Shown here piece by piece: positions 1-13,741 of a DNA stretch of 64,000 nt (the first letter of the stretch is position 1; every line of letters begins with the position of its first letter). Below the pieces are notes generated by a model that saw nothing but the letters and a program-made list of their open reading frames with translations, did not search any database and was not told where the DNA came from. This stretch comes from Polytrichum commune (Eukaryota > Streptophyta > Polytrichopsida > Polytrichales > Polytrichaceae): positions 55,197,554 through 55,261,553 of the forward strand of contig OX485803.1 in NCBI GenBank assembly GCA_950295325.1. Reading direction: 5' to 3'. A program made the translations under genes and the position numbers.

Positions 1-3000
1 CAAACCACCCACAAAAATCATTTAGAATTCCAATGAAGAGTGGACTCTCTAGGTGATTTAGTAGAAAATGAATCAATTTAAGCATTGATTGAAAAATCAT
101 GAATTCTAGGCATTGTCTCTTGTTGCTCAACATAAATATTCATTACATACCCTTGTAGCCACTACTAAGGATTACAACTCTCGTTTTCTACACCAACAAT
201 TTAGGTAAGGTATATCCACTCCCTATCATATACTCCCCATTGTGATGAGACAACACAACTAAAGTTCTCTAATGAAGGTGTCTTAGTTGGTCATTGGAAA
301 ACAAATTTATGTACATGTATTTTCCAAAATTGTAGCCCATATGACAAGTCCCTAAAGAAAAGCTTGAGAATATACAAGTCCATATGGTTTCCAAGCCTTG
401 ACATCATACTCCTTGGGGGGGGGGGGGGGGGTTCATTAAAAACCAAGAACCACATGCGTTTGCAACATACTCTAAACAACCCCCTATATACATTTTTTTT
501 TGGGGGGGGGGGTTAAAATCAAGCATTGCACATATAATTAGAATGATAAAGATACAAGTGACAGTATGTATACATGAAAAGAACCTACATTCATATATAG
601 ACATTAACATAAGTATACAAATATACTTTTGAATGATGATGACCCCTATTATATGTATAATGTAAAACCCATGCATTCATTAACAATGTTGTTGGAGATT
701 TTTTCATCCCCCGGATGTGGCTCATAAGCATCTAAGTTTCAAGTGTATGTCATACAAGCTAATGCAATTTTTGTTTTAAATCTACCATCAAATGATCCAT
801 AAGATTGGAAGTCCACTTATTGTTGGTTCCTTTCTGATACCAACATAAACCAATCTCCATGCTTGATCTTAAAACTTGCAAGCCTTAAACTTGCAACAAT
901 TGCAATCCCTTAACGCACATATTTCTGATCCAAATTGTTGCACATATTGGAGGTTTTCTAATCATATGAAAACAATTGAGACACCTAGGCATCAATGCCT
1001 TTGCAATTTTGATGCCGCCCATAATCCAATCAAGCACCCGCATTAACCACAACAAAGCGCCACAAAGAAGTGATGGGCGTTCCTCTTGCAACCCTAAGCA
1101 AGAAGTGGCCTCGTTCTCAACTCAACCACCTCTCCCAAAATTCTAATATTGCCTCTTCCATACATACAAGGATGAGATAAGGACGTAATAAAATTTATTC
1201 ATGCTAGTTTCAACCAATAATAAATACTTATCCCGTAAAGTCTAGTGACCCTACTATACAAGTACAAATGTTGTATATTTTCTAGAGGTCCTCCATAAAT
1301 GTACATTATTACAAGTTATAACTTTGTGTAGCATATGTATATGTAATGCATAAAAGTTAAAATTAGTACCCCTTTTGTGCACTCACATGTACTCATACGT
1401 GTTATGAAAGGCGCACCCCTCCAGACCACACTTCACCAAGTTGTACATACCAATAGTGACTGATTTTCTTATATCTTTGTCATGAAAGTTTTTTTTCAAA
1501 AGAAAAACATTCTATCACCTCATGTAAAAAATGAAATAAAATAAAATCTCCTCACATATATAGATCCTTGTTCCAAGTCTTTCAAGCACAAGACAATTAC
1601 ATATTCTAAGACAAACTCCTTGAATCAAAACCATGTCTAGGCCACCGTAGATAGGCTCTTTCTCTCACCACATTTGGCATGGCTTTAACATGTTTCCTGT
1701 CAATAAACTTCGCATCAAACAAACTATGCACAAAGAACACATGAGCATAATTATCCTTTTATTATGGGATTCCCATTTATGGGGAGCACTCAAATTGGAA
1801 TCGGTGAACTTTTCGACAAGCAACTGCATTAAGGTTTTTCAATCGCAACACCTTCTCTGAAAAGAGGCCATCGTGTAATTGTTTAGTAATGTTATGCACC
1901 AACCACCAAACTAACATGATTTTTTTTACATTATTCTAGGGGGAAATGTACACAAAGGAATGCAATCTGCATGGAGGACAAAATATTAATGGATGAAAGG
2001 TACATGTTTAGATTTTTGGGATGAGAATCGAAGGCATGACGTTATTAAGGAGTGTGCGTTCGTTCATGTGGCTCTTGAGAATGTAACTATGGGATGCACA
2101 AACCTAGTGCAAGGAGACTCATATCAAGACTAAGCTCCTAGCATCCGATGGTTATATGTTCTCAAGGCCCACAAAATGAACACACACTGCTTAAGAATGT
2201 TATGGGCCCATGATGTAGGTGAGATGGATTTGTTGCATACTAGTGTGCCTCTCATCCATCCATGTTTACCCCCCAACCCCTCCTCTCTTCCAACCGACAG
2301 GTGGTAGTTGCATTCAAGTGAAAAGATTCATCGTTTATGCTTCCCTCCTCACATAAACCAACATTGGCACGAGAGACTTATCACATACAAGCATACTCCT
2401 CACCCATCCATGTTCATGACATGCCCCCTACATGTTTGTGGTTAATACATCTCAGTCGTGTGTCACCAAATATTTGATTACACATTTATTTTACTAAGCA
2501 ACTTCAACTGTGGATACGTACCATTTAGGATGTTGTGGATGAATGAAAGGTAACCCCGCATGCAATAATATTTCCTCACATCACCAGTGGTATCCATCCA
2601 TGCATTCATGTTAAAAGCCTACCTTCGTCGAGGTTGTGGTTGAAACTTTCTAGAACATGTCCTACTACCGTAGTCTAGGGCGGTCTAAGCAAGTGGGTTG
2701 TTGAACAATCAATTTATTTTGAAAGTGCCATTTTCAAATTAAATTGTTCTTATAGATTCTCACTTTCCCTTTACAAAATCAATGTTTTTTTTTGACGACC
2801 ACGTTTCTCCAAATTTTGCAAATAGCAATTACGCTGCATTTTAGTCGTCGGTAATGTTGTTCTGTAAGATTCTTGGCAACAAAGTTTGCAGTCAAAGGGT
2901 TTTTGACAAGGATACCAGTAAGTTGGCATCGAAAATCAAAATGGGCGCGGATTCCCGCGGGGTAATTATCACGACTAGGCCCTCCACATCTCAGCACAAC

Positions 3001-4159
3001 AAAACGTGTAATCAACACGATATTGTAGTACATCAATTTGAAGTCTTTCAAACCAATTTGAATCATATTTCAAATCCTCCCCCAAAACCTTGCCTCCGAC
3101 CTCCTTACCGTTTTAACAAGTTTCGTTGGTTGGATGCACGAGTGAGAGAAGATGCGCGATTGCATGCAATAACTCTCTCGTGACTCTTGCCAACTTATGG
3201 GGTAAGGTACAAAACGGGTCAAGAGAAGGTCTATGCACGCATGCATGATAACTCCACCATTGCAAATGATAACTTAATGGGTTCGCGTTTCGGTGTCGGT
3301 ATCTTTGGTTTTGGTTTGGCCAAATGGCCATTGCTCTTTGGCGACCCCCGCCCCCTCATAGAGGGTACGGGAGTAGTTGGATAATAACTATCATAACTTA
3401 CGCGGCTTGAGTTCCCGGAGAGGGGGGGGGGGGGGTGTCACGTGTCGGAGGGTTATAATTGTGTGTGCCATGGGTTACACTTGGCGCTAAGATTCCTAAC
3501 ACCCCTTCCCAAATTTGCTCAAAATCATTGTCGGATTCTCGGGACATTTAAGTACACCGCTCTCCCATGATGTCTAGAGCTTCCCTCGCTCCTATTTGGA
3601 AGGGTTTAAGGAGACTTTTGGGGGATAAGAGAAGCTCTCAATGAAATCCTCATGATGTTTCCAAGTTGAACCGCTTAGTGTTGTGACCTTTCGGTTTTTT
3701 TCTTTTTTATGTTATATAAAATGATGTATGGAGTCTTGAACTTTCAACTAGTTATTTTTTAAACCTAATTGGTGTATATGTAACTACACTAAATATGCCT
3801 ATTAGTGAGGGTTGTACTAGTTCAAGTCACACACACAATCTAGCCATATCTCCAAGTTACCAAGGGTTGAAGTTGCTACAAAGTGACACTACATTCACGA
3901 CTATGATAAATTCTATGTTCATTTACTGTAGATTTCAAGTAAATTAGTGTGTGCTTGTGATTGGTGTGCGCCACATGCTTCTCAATGGAATAGTGCCAAG
4001 CGCCGATACTCTCATGCCAAGTGCCAATACTTTAAGTGAATAATTCCGAGTGCCAAGATACAATGTTTCCTAGTGTTAAACTAAGATCTTTGGGTGGCAC
4101 TAATTCACAACGCAAAGAAATTTAGTATCACCTTCACTAATTTCCCACACTTACCAATT
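1..4159. other. gene-poor, repeat-derived DNA
   Basis: I see no convincing gene in this AT-rich stretch. It holds uninterrupted G runs at 415-431 (17 G), 502-512 (11 G) and 3422-3435 (14 G). Sequence at about 410-500 and at 1365-1418 resembles the two ends of the hAT-like MITE at 27846-28116: a G run followed by an AACCAC.TGCGTT block, and a TGTGCACTCAC...GCGCACCCCTCC end. It is probably decayed copies of that family. Open frames at 2779-3384 overlap on both strands and match no family I recognise. Confidence 0.5.
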
Positions 4160-4919
4160 GGGGCCATTCACGGTTAGGGTACTACTTTTGGCCGTCTAAC
4201 GGAAAACGGACTTTTTTGGATAACTTCACATGCTTGGTATGCTTAGATTTGTATTATGAAGCATATTTTGGATCATACCTACATTTCATACTCCATATCG
4301 AGTACACTGACAAAGTTAATTTAGAAGGAATAGGGTCATCTAAGATATCCTTTTGATTCCTTAAAGGACATTCAGGAGTGTTGTCTTAATTGTTCACCTT
4401 AGGATCAAGGAATGAAAAGGACAACAAGAATCAATCGAAACAATCCCAAATTTTTTCCTCACACTCATCGTTCAAGTGTGTACCAATAGAACCAAATATG
4501 TGTTGAATAGCAATTGCCCAACTTTACATGTGGCACCAAACATGTCCAAATATACATATACTCACAGCCACACGTAAAAGGAACGTCTAGCATTAGAATT
4601 GGACAAAAAAAATTATATGAATGGACACATGACACTTTTACCAAGGTACCAAGATACATAACAGGAAATAAATGACCACCAATGCACACCTAAATAGCAA
4701 AAAAATGCCACTGATGTGGCCTAGGGTTTAGGGTTTAGGGTTTAGGGTGATTATTAAATAATAATAAAAATATTTCTTGATAAAGCTTATGAACTATCTT
4801 CTTGTTTATGTAAAATTTATTGATCAAATAATAATAAATCATGATAAAAACCAAGATTAATGCGACAAAGTCCTTAAGTCCTTTGTTCCGAAAGTAGTAC
4901 CCTGATCGTGAATGGCCCC
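4160..4919. mobile_element. TIR element (MITE-like) with internal TTTAGGG repeats
   Basis: The ends form an inverted repeat of about 32 bp, starting GGGGCCATTCACG and matching at 29 of 32 positions. Both ends sit against an AATT sequence (left flank CCAATT, right flank AATTGG), so a 4-bp target duplication is possible but not certain. The 760-bp interior is AT-rich and encodes nothing recognisable. About three and a half tandem TTTAGGG units lie at 4722-4747. The superfamily is not clear. Confidence 0.6.
4722..4747 (+). repeat. short interstitial plant telomere-type repeat
   Basis: About three and a half tandem copies of TTTAGGG, the canonical plant telomere unit, lie inside the TIR element at 4160-4919. 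The array is too short to be a telomere. It may be a captured telomere scar or chance low-complexity sequence. Confidence 0.6.
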
Positions 4920-7900
4920 AATTGGTATATTTAGTTTAGCGGTCAATTCTCCCTGTTCATTGAACCCTTCACTCCCTATTTTAGTCTAGCACTGAGAATT
5001 AGGGCCAAAGCTACACCAAATAGTCCTATTTAGCGTGGATAGAAATCAATGTGGGCCACACTAATTTTGTATTTAATTGATTAAATTAATGTGGATCCAA
5101 GACCCCGCATCTTCCCCTTAGTCTTTATGAAGAGTTTCACCCAACACCTTCCATTAATTAGAATAGTCATCTTATAGCAAAAGTAGCACAAAATCCACCC
5201 ACATAGATTTTTTAGAAAAATGAATCACTATGGCCCAAGCTAATTTTCTACTAGAAATTTAGCACGGGTTGAGAATTAGCATGGAATTTAGAAAATTATT
5301 GTGGTCCACAATAATAGGACTATCTAATGTAGATGTCATCTTGCTCTTCGTATTGGGCCCTATCAATTCTACCGAGGCAAAAAGGGTCCTCATAGGGCCA
5401 GGTGGAATTGAGGGCTTTGCTTCCCGACACTTACCAAAGGGGGTGGCAAGAATCTCCTCCCTTTATGATTGTTATTGATTCATCTCAATTCAATATATCA
5501 CCGATTCATTGGAATGATTCGGGGTCTTTCAATTTATTTTAGGAGTTAATTTGGTTAAAAATATGAATAATAAGGCTCGTGCCATTTTTCCCGTTCCCAT
5601 TCCCATTCCCCCTCCCATGTTTCAACTGTCTCACAACCATCGATCCTTCAACTTAAGCCTTGCATGGGCTCCCATTTATTTTATTTTATTTGAAAAATCC
5701 ATGCTCATAAGAAGATTGAAATCAAATTATAGTAGGCCAACACTACATGTGCATTCCTCATACAACACATTGCATTGCTTTCACCCACTGAATACACATA
5801 GGAGGATATGTTTCCATTGGGGGGGGGGGAAGGGGGGGGGGTACATGTAAACCTTCAAAGCCCTTGTTTTGGCAATGTAACTTACCCCTAAAATAAGTTG
5901 ACTAATGTGATAGAGACATGCACTTCCTAGTAGGGCAGTCAATATTGGTTTTCCCAACCAATTTTGGCCAAACAACCCACATTATCAATATTCTATAAAA
6001 CGAGGGTTGGGAGGTTAGAGAGCTAGAAAGAAGGGAAAGAGAAGAGGAACATTGGTGTGGTTGCATTGACGTGTGTTGTCCGTGCATCACCTCCTACCCA
6101 CTTCCATGTGAAAGTGGGGCACGGGGGTGACTTAATGCCTACTTGTGGTAGTGGAACGTATAGATAGTGATGGCTTGATCTAGTGTGAGTTGTGGTGTTT
6201 GCTATCTTTTTAACTTTCTTTTGTTGGGTATTATATGTGTTAGGTACTTTATTGTGGTTTGTCAAAAGTCTTGCACAAGGCTGTGTATTTTATTTAAGAG
6301 TATTTTTAGGTTTGTTAGTTGTTGGGTGATTTGGTTGTGTATGGTGTGGGGGGGGGGGGAGCTGGGTTGAATTATGAGTACCTAGGATACATAATATGTA
6401 TAATCTTGTTGAGCATGTCATCTACATCTTGGGAGATATCATGTGGATGGTAGGAGCCACAATGGTATGGTGTGTTTAGGGGTAATTAGTGTGAATCATT
6501 GTGTTGTGGGGTGGGCAAATGGAGTGTTTGCTAGAGTGTGTAGTGATTTATCATGTGTACTGGTTCTACGGTTATTTATGTGTTCATTTGTGGACATGCC
6601 AATAAGTGTAGGCAATTGTCATCTTTTTTTCAGTGGGCATAGGTAGCATAAAGTGGAGATGTTATGTTTTAGAACATGTTTCTTCATGTAATTACCCACG
6701 TATTGTCCACATATCAAAACTTAAGTAGTTGTGAAATTTGTGCGTTTGTTATCCATGGTGCATCTCATAATTGGTTTAACTATTTTAAGTGGAAATCTCC
6801 CCTATTAGCCATTTTCCAACATAGTGATATATGTTCTTGGCCATGGAAATGATGGTGCTTTTGTACTCTTTATGGATCTAACTATTAAGGTTATAGACCG
6901 AGCCATCATCTTGGGTGGATGTGGGGCATATGGAGGGTCAACATGGTTAGAAAGCTATAAAGTTGGTGAATCGAATAAGTCAATATTGATGTGTGAATCA
7001 CATCCAATACAATTGTTGCCCTCACAAAGCTTATTCAACTATGTGCAATCATTCTCAAGCTTCATAACATTACGAAGCAACTATATGATGGTAAATTCCC
7101 AAACAAATAGGTTGTATTTTTAAAAACTCACATAATTTATAGTTGCTTGTCAAAACTCTATAGTACACAATCCCAATCCTCCTCACAAACGGGGAGTCCT
7201 AGAATAAAAGGAGCATTATGCTTTCCCGATACCTAGTCCCACATAACGCAACCAATGAGCTAAGTAATGCTAAGTTGAAACTAAATAAATTCCCTAAAAT
7301 TTAAGCTTTTAAAGCCTTCAGTTCTTTGTAATGTGTGTGTAACATATGTGGACTTATGTTATGTGAGAACTTGACCCAAAACACCCCTCAAAGTAGATTA
7401 CTCTAAAGGGCAAAGAGCCGTTTATTTACTTGCATCAAGTGTTCAATCCAATCATGCAAACCACATGTAGATTCACTATGGCATTGGTAAATATTTCCTT
7501 CACATAATTACTCTAGGTCTAGATGTTTTGCTCTCTTCCAAGGACAAGGGAGTCTAGTATAAACTTGCCTCCCATAGGTTTGTGGTCAATTCATCCCAAT
7601 TGTGTGTCATTACACAAATTATTAAGCATCTAGATGATGGTCTTTTTTCCAAAGGAAGGGGTTGTGATCAAGAAACTTTAATCATTTACAGTTGCTTGTA
7701 AAAAAAAGGTTCACGGTTGACAACCTGACTGCTCCTCATAATAATAATAGGAAAACTATGCTCATATAAAACCTAGTCTCACAGAGTGCAACCAGAGAGT
7801 TGTGTAATTTTATGTTATATTTCTTCGTGGTCTTTGATGCTTCCTGGAGTCAAATGTGCTAAAAATAATATTTTAACCTTACATATATCATAATACAATA

Positions 7901-10749
7901 TATTATCAATTTCTTGACATATTAGAGTATACTTTCACCTTACGTAAGACTAGTGGAGGTCTAAGGATAAAAGTGAGACATCTAGCTTTGGCCATATAAT
8001 CAAGCATGAACATTTAAGCATCAATAAGTCAACAATCAAATCCATCACATTATTAAACAAAGTAATTGTATCCTCTTTTCAAAAGGCACAAATTCTAGTG
8101 ACACTCCTAGATATTCCTTATATCTATACAACTTCGTACATTTTCACCTCACATAGTTTCACCTCTATAGGTCCAAGCCTTTTTCACATAGTAATACCCA
8201 TAGTCATTTGCTACACAAAAGAAATTTGTGAGGCTGGAAGTAAGGAATTTGTGAAACAACTTGTTGGCTTACTTTAAAGTTGCTCTCTCCAGGTTTTTGT
8301 GTGTCTATTGCATTGCATGTTCCACATGGAATTTGGGCACGTTTGTGATCTTCAAAAAAACCTGAAAACAATAGCTCTTTATGAGGACTTCGATATGATT
8401 TTTCCTCTAAAGTGGTTCCATGTGCCATTTAATCCCACAACAAGTTTGCAAAAAATGGACTTCATTTCCATCCTCATGAACGACGGGCGACATTTTGAGC
8501 ATGGTGGAATTTGGCAAACTTTGGTTTAAGTACGTTTCGGCCAAGATGCGAGAAAGTGGCTTGGTGGTCGAACCCAAATTTCCCCCGAGCCTTTGAAGGT
8601 CTTTGGTGGAAAGCACGAGGTCTTGGGGTTTGGATCTCCTCTAAGGTCATGTAATATGCCTAGGGGTCAATTGTCACAATCCTTAGTTTTGCTTCAAAGC
8701 GCGCTAGCTCTTTTATATGGGCATGCTACACATTTTGGTGGACCATGAACACATTATCTTGTTGTTGTCGTATAGAACGTCATATATATATATATATATA
8801 TATATGACGTTCATTTGAATGGCAGTGTGAAGCAAAGTTGGACCGTCTCCAACTTCTTGACCGATCACATAATATTTGTATCAAGGGTCAAGGGCCCTCA
8901 AGCTCTAGCATAGAATGGCCCTTAGGCTCAAGATGGAAATTGTCCAATAAGACTGCTGAAGTGTGCAAAAAACAATGCAGCATGTGTTAAGACAAAAGTC
9001 CCATAATCTTGGTAGAATGGTGTTTGACATTTTGTAGTTACAAGGCGCACTGTGACTTGGTACTTGCTTAGTGATATTAGGTTGGGTGAACGAATTATTA
9101 ATTCACGTTGATGTCGACATACTTTGAACATGTGTTTGATATATATATGTATATGTATATGTAAATAACATGGTTCAGTCATATTGCAACAAAATTACAA
9201 GGTGACCTCTTTCTTTCTTTCTTTCTTCTTTCTCCCTTCACTCCAATTCCTTTCTTTCCTTAGGAATCACAACCTTGGGAAAAAGGATTTACAAAAAATA
9301 AAAATCAACAAAGCAATGTGGTTTGATGGGTCATTGTTAGCTCCTCATCAAACACCACGTACATAGCCTATGCCGTTGCCGATACATTTTGGCATATTAG
9401 AGTTATGCATAAAGTCTTGCAAATATATATATATATATATATATATATAAGATTTAACTTAATGTGGTCAAAGAGTGGTGTTAGGCTACTTTAAGACCTG
9501 ATCTTCTAATTTGTCATACAAGGAGGGGTGGGCCAAGCCACCTTACATAGGTTGATCCGACATTCAAGGTGACGGGTCCCACGACCAAACCCAACATTAC
9601 ATCCTACATGCTCTCAATCTTTTCTCGAATGATAAGAAGCGGTCCAAGGAGTTTCACCCAACTCTCAAAATCAGGCACCGACGCACTACGACCCAAACGC
9701 GCTCTCGATACAGACGAAACTCATGGTCCCGTCTCTCTTCAAAGGGACTTCACACACGAACTCTATCATCGGCCCTACTTATGACCTAATGAAGTTAACT
9801 CCAATGTTTTCAATTTCTTTTCTTGAATAGCCCATCGCCAAACCAAACTTTGCATAAAACAAACCAACCAACCAACCAATGCACCGTGCACGACGACATC
9901 CTCCGTGGCCGTGCACGGTGGAGCGCGAGCGTAGTCAACATCCATATCCTCCTAAAACCAACCCCAAGCCAACAAACGGAACAAAACATAGAGAAAAGCC
10001 ACTGCAAGTCCGGACACGAGAGTGCATGTGGCAGTGGAGGGTGATGGGCATGCAACACTTCTGCCACAGTTTTATTGTACTTTAACTCTGTTGCACAGGC
10101 GATTGTGGCCTATTGAATGAATTGGCATGGGTTGGAGTTTCGCAATTGCCCGATTGTGGAGGCCATATATATGTGTCAGCCATCACTCGCATGCCATTTG
10201 ATTAATACTGCTTTCTAGTACTTTACTTTATACGGAGTAGCAAGAACCCACAAGTGCAGCTCAGCTCAGGCAGCAGTGTCCGGACACAGTTTCCGGGTGT
10301 AAGGAAAGGAAGGAAGCTAGAGATACGGAAACCCAGGTGAAAACAAAGAGTGGCTTCAAAATTGTGCAATGTTTATCTATTTACTTGGAGCACAGTAGGC
10401 GTTTGATCACCTGGCTGGTTTTTCCGTCAAGTGGAGAGACGATTTCACGGCCGGGAATCGAATCGTCCATCACTCCACTCGGTTTGGGTACCTTTCCACT
10501 ATCAGCCAGTAGTTTAGGGTCGTCTCAGACTGATTTGGGTATTGTTTTCAGAGATGGAGTTGAGGAAAAAAATGAGGAATCGCAAGTTGTTTCGTAACCG
10601 TTTTTGATGTAAAGAATCACTGACATTTTCTCAAAGAGGCAAGGAAGTCACCACCCCCCCCAGCGCGCTTGTACAATAGAGTCTCTCTAATTTAACCATC
10701 AAGATATCCTACTCCGCATATGAATGCACACCAAACAGTTAACTTAATA
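4920..10749. other. AT-rich intergenic DNA without a supported gene
   Basis: No gene family is recognisable. G runs lie at 5819-5829 and 5832-5841 (separated by two A) and at 6348-6359. AT microsatellites occupy 8782-8805 and 9424-9449; the first is the centre of a palindrome with GAACGTCA arms. A block near 7130-7240 recurs in diverged form near 7680-7800. The section at about 9560-10600 is richer in GC and has short open frames on both strands (for example 10337-10597 +), but I cannot link it to a known protein. Confidence 0.45.
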
Positions 10750-11654
10750 GAGTTATCCATTGATTCAACCGGAGTTTTAGTAGGGAGTTGGTTGTTTCGC
10801 ATGTATAACTTTCCATGTTCGGTAAGTTTTGGGTGCATGCTTGGAGTCAATGTGGAGGTTTGAACGAAGGACCTTCCATATTAGTTCATTGGGTACCAAC
10901 ACGGGTAGGTCACTTAGTGCATTTTAAAAACGACGTGCGGCATAATATAGAGAGGATTAAAATCATTTGAAATAAAAATTATAAAGGAATTCCAAATAAT
11001 GAAGGGGCCATTAAATGTAGACAATCCCATTATAAGTAAGTTAGATGGACATAAAATGTGGGCCATTATTTTTTTGTAAAATTAATATAGGGGATGAAGA
11101 TAAGGATCCTAGAAGGTATGTTTAGTATATTTGCTATGGTTTCCTATGTGTTTTCTTCATAACTTTGTTTGCAATGATATTACTGTTTGCACCCTTCTTT
11201 GTTTCCATGGTTTCACTTAACACTCGTCAATGCGTTAGGAAGTAGATTAGCTTTTATTACTTAAAAGGAATATAGAGTACAAAAAATTGCAGTGACTTGG
11301 ACAATATAAGTAATGGAAGGGTGCAAACAAATGAGTCATTTTTGAAATTTAAGTAATTATAGGGAGGCTTTAATTCAACCCTTGAAGGTAAATAGCCCCA
11401 AAACAAAAAACCCCCAGCCGCACGTGGTGCACAAAAATGCCTTAGAGTGACCTACCCGTGGGTACCAAACTCATTTTGGCATGCCAAGAGATGCCAAAAT
11501 GAGTTTGGCCCTCAACGAACCAATATGGAATGTCCTTCGTTCAAACCTCCACATTGACTCCAAGCATGCACCCAAAACTTACTGAACATGGAAAGTTATA
11601 CATGCAAAACAACCAACTCCCTACCAAAACTCCGATTGAATTAATGGATAACTC
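10750..11654. mobile_element. TA-flanked foldback MITE, family A copy 1, with nested insert
   Basis: The ends read TA-GAGTTATCC and GGATAACTC-TA, consistent with a TA target site (Tc1/mariner-type). The arms are near-complementary over roughly 180 bp and contain the family hallmarks GGAGTTGGTTGTTT, GCATGCTTGGAG and TTTGAACGAAGGA. The hairpin is interrupted by a separate 561-bp element at 10900-11460. Related copies lie at 16397, 19899, 22999, 27317 and 36900. Confidence 0.8.
10900..11460. mobile_element. hAT-like MITE nested in family A copy 1
   Basis: The terminal inverted repeats begin CACGGGTAGGTCACT. The insert is flanked by an exact 8-bp duplication, GGTACCAA (10892-10899 and 11461-11468), and removing one copy restores the host hairpin arm. 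An 8-bp target duplication is typical of hAT elements. The 561-bp interior is AT-rich and non-coding. Confidence 0.85.
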
Positions 11655-12539
11655 TAATGGCATCCAAAAGTGATCCCGTGTGATGGAAAACATGACTTAT
11701 CCAACCAATCACTACAATCCAGTCTATCATTGCATACTTATCAGACCTCCACTTTTACAATTAGTCATTTTGGGTCCACACAATAATCATTCTACTCCGA
11801 ATGTAGCGCACTAGTGGTGGTCATAAAATGTTACCTGTTTTTTCTGCCTTAATCGTTCAAAATCCTTGTGTTTCCAAATCCGACTGGATTATATGTTGTG
11901 ATATTTTTCGTTATTATTATTTTATTAATTTGAGATGTATTCCATAGATTCCTCCAAAATGATGGGTAATTTTCCTGAAGTCTTGAATTTGAACCTGTTA
12001 TTTCTCAAACTCAAGCGGTTCATCTCATACAAGCGGTCCGTTCTCCCCGTTCATTGGTGCGGCTACTAGGGCTCAGAAGTTTGAAGCCAACAGGCGTTGT
12101 GAATGAAACTTGTAGCTGAGCTTTAAGCTCACTTACGTAGTGGTGCTTCATGATGCATCGAATGGATTCGATGGGAGTAAGGTAGATTGCTTAAGGTATG
12201 TGGGGTGTTATTTGGTTTGTTTCTCATGTTCTCCAACTTCTACCATGTAGATTCACACAACGAAACTCGTGTTGCGTTAGCAAATCTATGATGAAACATA
12301 TGTAAAAATCGGATTCAAAATCGGTCCTCCCCTGAATCAATTTTGGTTATCGGAAGTGCATGTTTGTTGATTTCTTAATTGGATACATAGGTCCTCCCAA
12401 TCGTATTCATTATGAAGTGTAGAGTAATTATTCATGTTGGAAGAAATAGTCCAATCTCTTTAAAACATGTGTCTTGATGATATTTTCTCTTTGATCCTCA
12501 CTGAAGCACATACCAATCAAACATAGGGGTCCAATTAAG
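11655..12539. repeat. intergenic DNA with a fragment of a dispersed repeat
   Basis: There is no gene. The part from about 11860 to 12075 belongs to a dispersed family that recurs near 34440-34530, 57990-58340, 59215-59290 and 62400-62590. Recurring blocks are a 'GTGTTTCCAAATCC..CTGG' segment and a 'TTGAACCTGTTATTTCTC' segment, the latter followed by 'CGTTCTCCCCGTTCATTG'. The copies are diverged and occur in both orientations. Confidence 0.5.
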
Positions 12540-13370
12540 AAAACAAGCCACTTAAGACCCATCTACCCTACATGGTGACATCTTCTGACTAGCCCACTTC
12601 TCCTGGATATCAAAACATGTGCTTACAAGTACAAGATGGTTAGCAAATCTAGAATGAGGCCGTAACCACTTTCCTCCTAGTTTTTTGAGATCATACAAGT
12701 ATCTTATGTATGATCAAAGTGAATGTTTTCGTGCTCGTAAAATGGTCATATACTCCTCCCCCCCCCCCAAATCATGTTGATTACTGAACTTAAAATAGTT
12801 ATCATATTTTGAGCACACACTCCAATCCTTTTTAAACACATGTCTTTCTAGTATTTGTTCTTGGAGACACACTTGATCACATGCCACTTAAATATAGGTA
12901 TCCTAGTAAAAAAAAAAGTAACCGAATAAGGGCCGTCTATCTTAGAGACTAAGACTCATACAAATTGGATATAATGCCCAAAACACCATTGTCTCAGGTA
13001 GACCTAGTTAGGCTACTTATCTTGGTTAGACACCTATGTATGAGTGGTGTGTGGTCAAGTGTGGCTCAAATGCTAGATACCAAAAAGACATCATTTGAAA
13101 GAGATTGGATTACATGCTTAGAATATGATAGCCATTCTAAACTCAACACTCAACCTAATTGCGAAGACCTATATGACCATCTAATGAGCACGGAAATCTT
13201 CACTTTGACATTGTATAAGATATTCATATGAGCTTCGAAAATTGTGAGGCAAGCGGCTATGGCCTCGATTTGGATTTGCTAACTATCTCATAGTAATCGT
13301 GTGTTCCGTATCCTACAAAGAAGTGTGGGCTAGTCGGAAATAGTAACCATTTAAGAACCCATCTTCCGTA
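12540..13370. mobile_element. large foldback element, family B
   Basis: The left half is an imperfect reverse complement of the right half. ACTTAAGACCCATCT...TAGCCCACTTCT near 12550-12600 pairs with AGAAGTGTGGGCTAG...TTTAAGAACCCATCT at about 13320-13365. The ATGGTCATATA block near 12742 pairs with the TATATGACCAT block near 13170. An 11-C run lies at 12758-12768. Single arms of the same family appear at about 26700-27110, 52600-52740, 53270-53400, 55640-55870 and 61290-61530. The open frame at 12965-13231 lies inside one arm and is probably not a gene. Confidence 0.6.
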
Positions 13371-13741
13371 TTGTAACCACCGCCGTTGCAACGTGTCCCT
13401 TACGACTCACCCGCCACGCTCTCTCACAACAGAGATAGAATCTCACTTGAGTGCGGAATGATTTCGGGTCGTCATCGCCGCACAATTGCAGGGAATACAT
13501 TGAGAGAACATTCGGTACACAGTTTTGCAACTTCTGGTTCCGATTTGCTCGCTACTGTCGCAGTTGGGAGGCTTGTAGGCTGGGATTCGTAGGTGTTTGG
13601 GATAAGCGAGCTCGAATCGTACAAAGAGTTGTAGATGAATTGCGATGTGAGCTTGAAATAAGTCGCAATCATCAAAAGGGTTTTGTGGTGAATCGGGTTG
13701 TCACAGGTGGGAGGGCCTAAGGTTTGGGGCACGTTCTGGGG
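13371..13741 (+). promoter_or_regulatory. GC-rich nitrilase 5' flank / 5' UTR
   Basis: Base composition rises sharply just upstream of the nitrilase start codon, and short frames occur on both strands with no family match. I interpret this as the promoter-proximal region and 5' UTR. No clear TATA box was identified, and the transcription start cannot be placed from sequence alone. Confidence 0.4.

Noticed and set aside
2779-3384. Overlapping frames on both strands that might form a small gene.
   Set aside because: No family match, no consistent splice structure, and similar length on both strands.
9880-9925. CCGTGCAC words resembling the Tigger subterminal repeat, suggesting another element end.
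   Set aside because: There is no TIR, no TA pairing and no further similarity, so it is probably chance.
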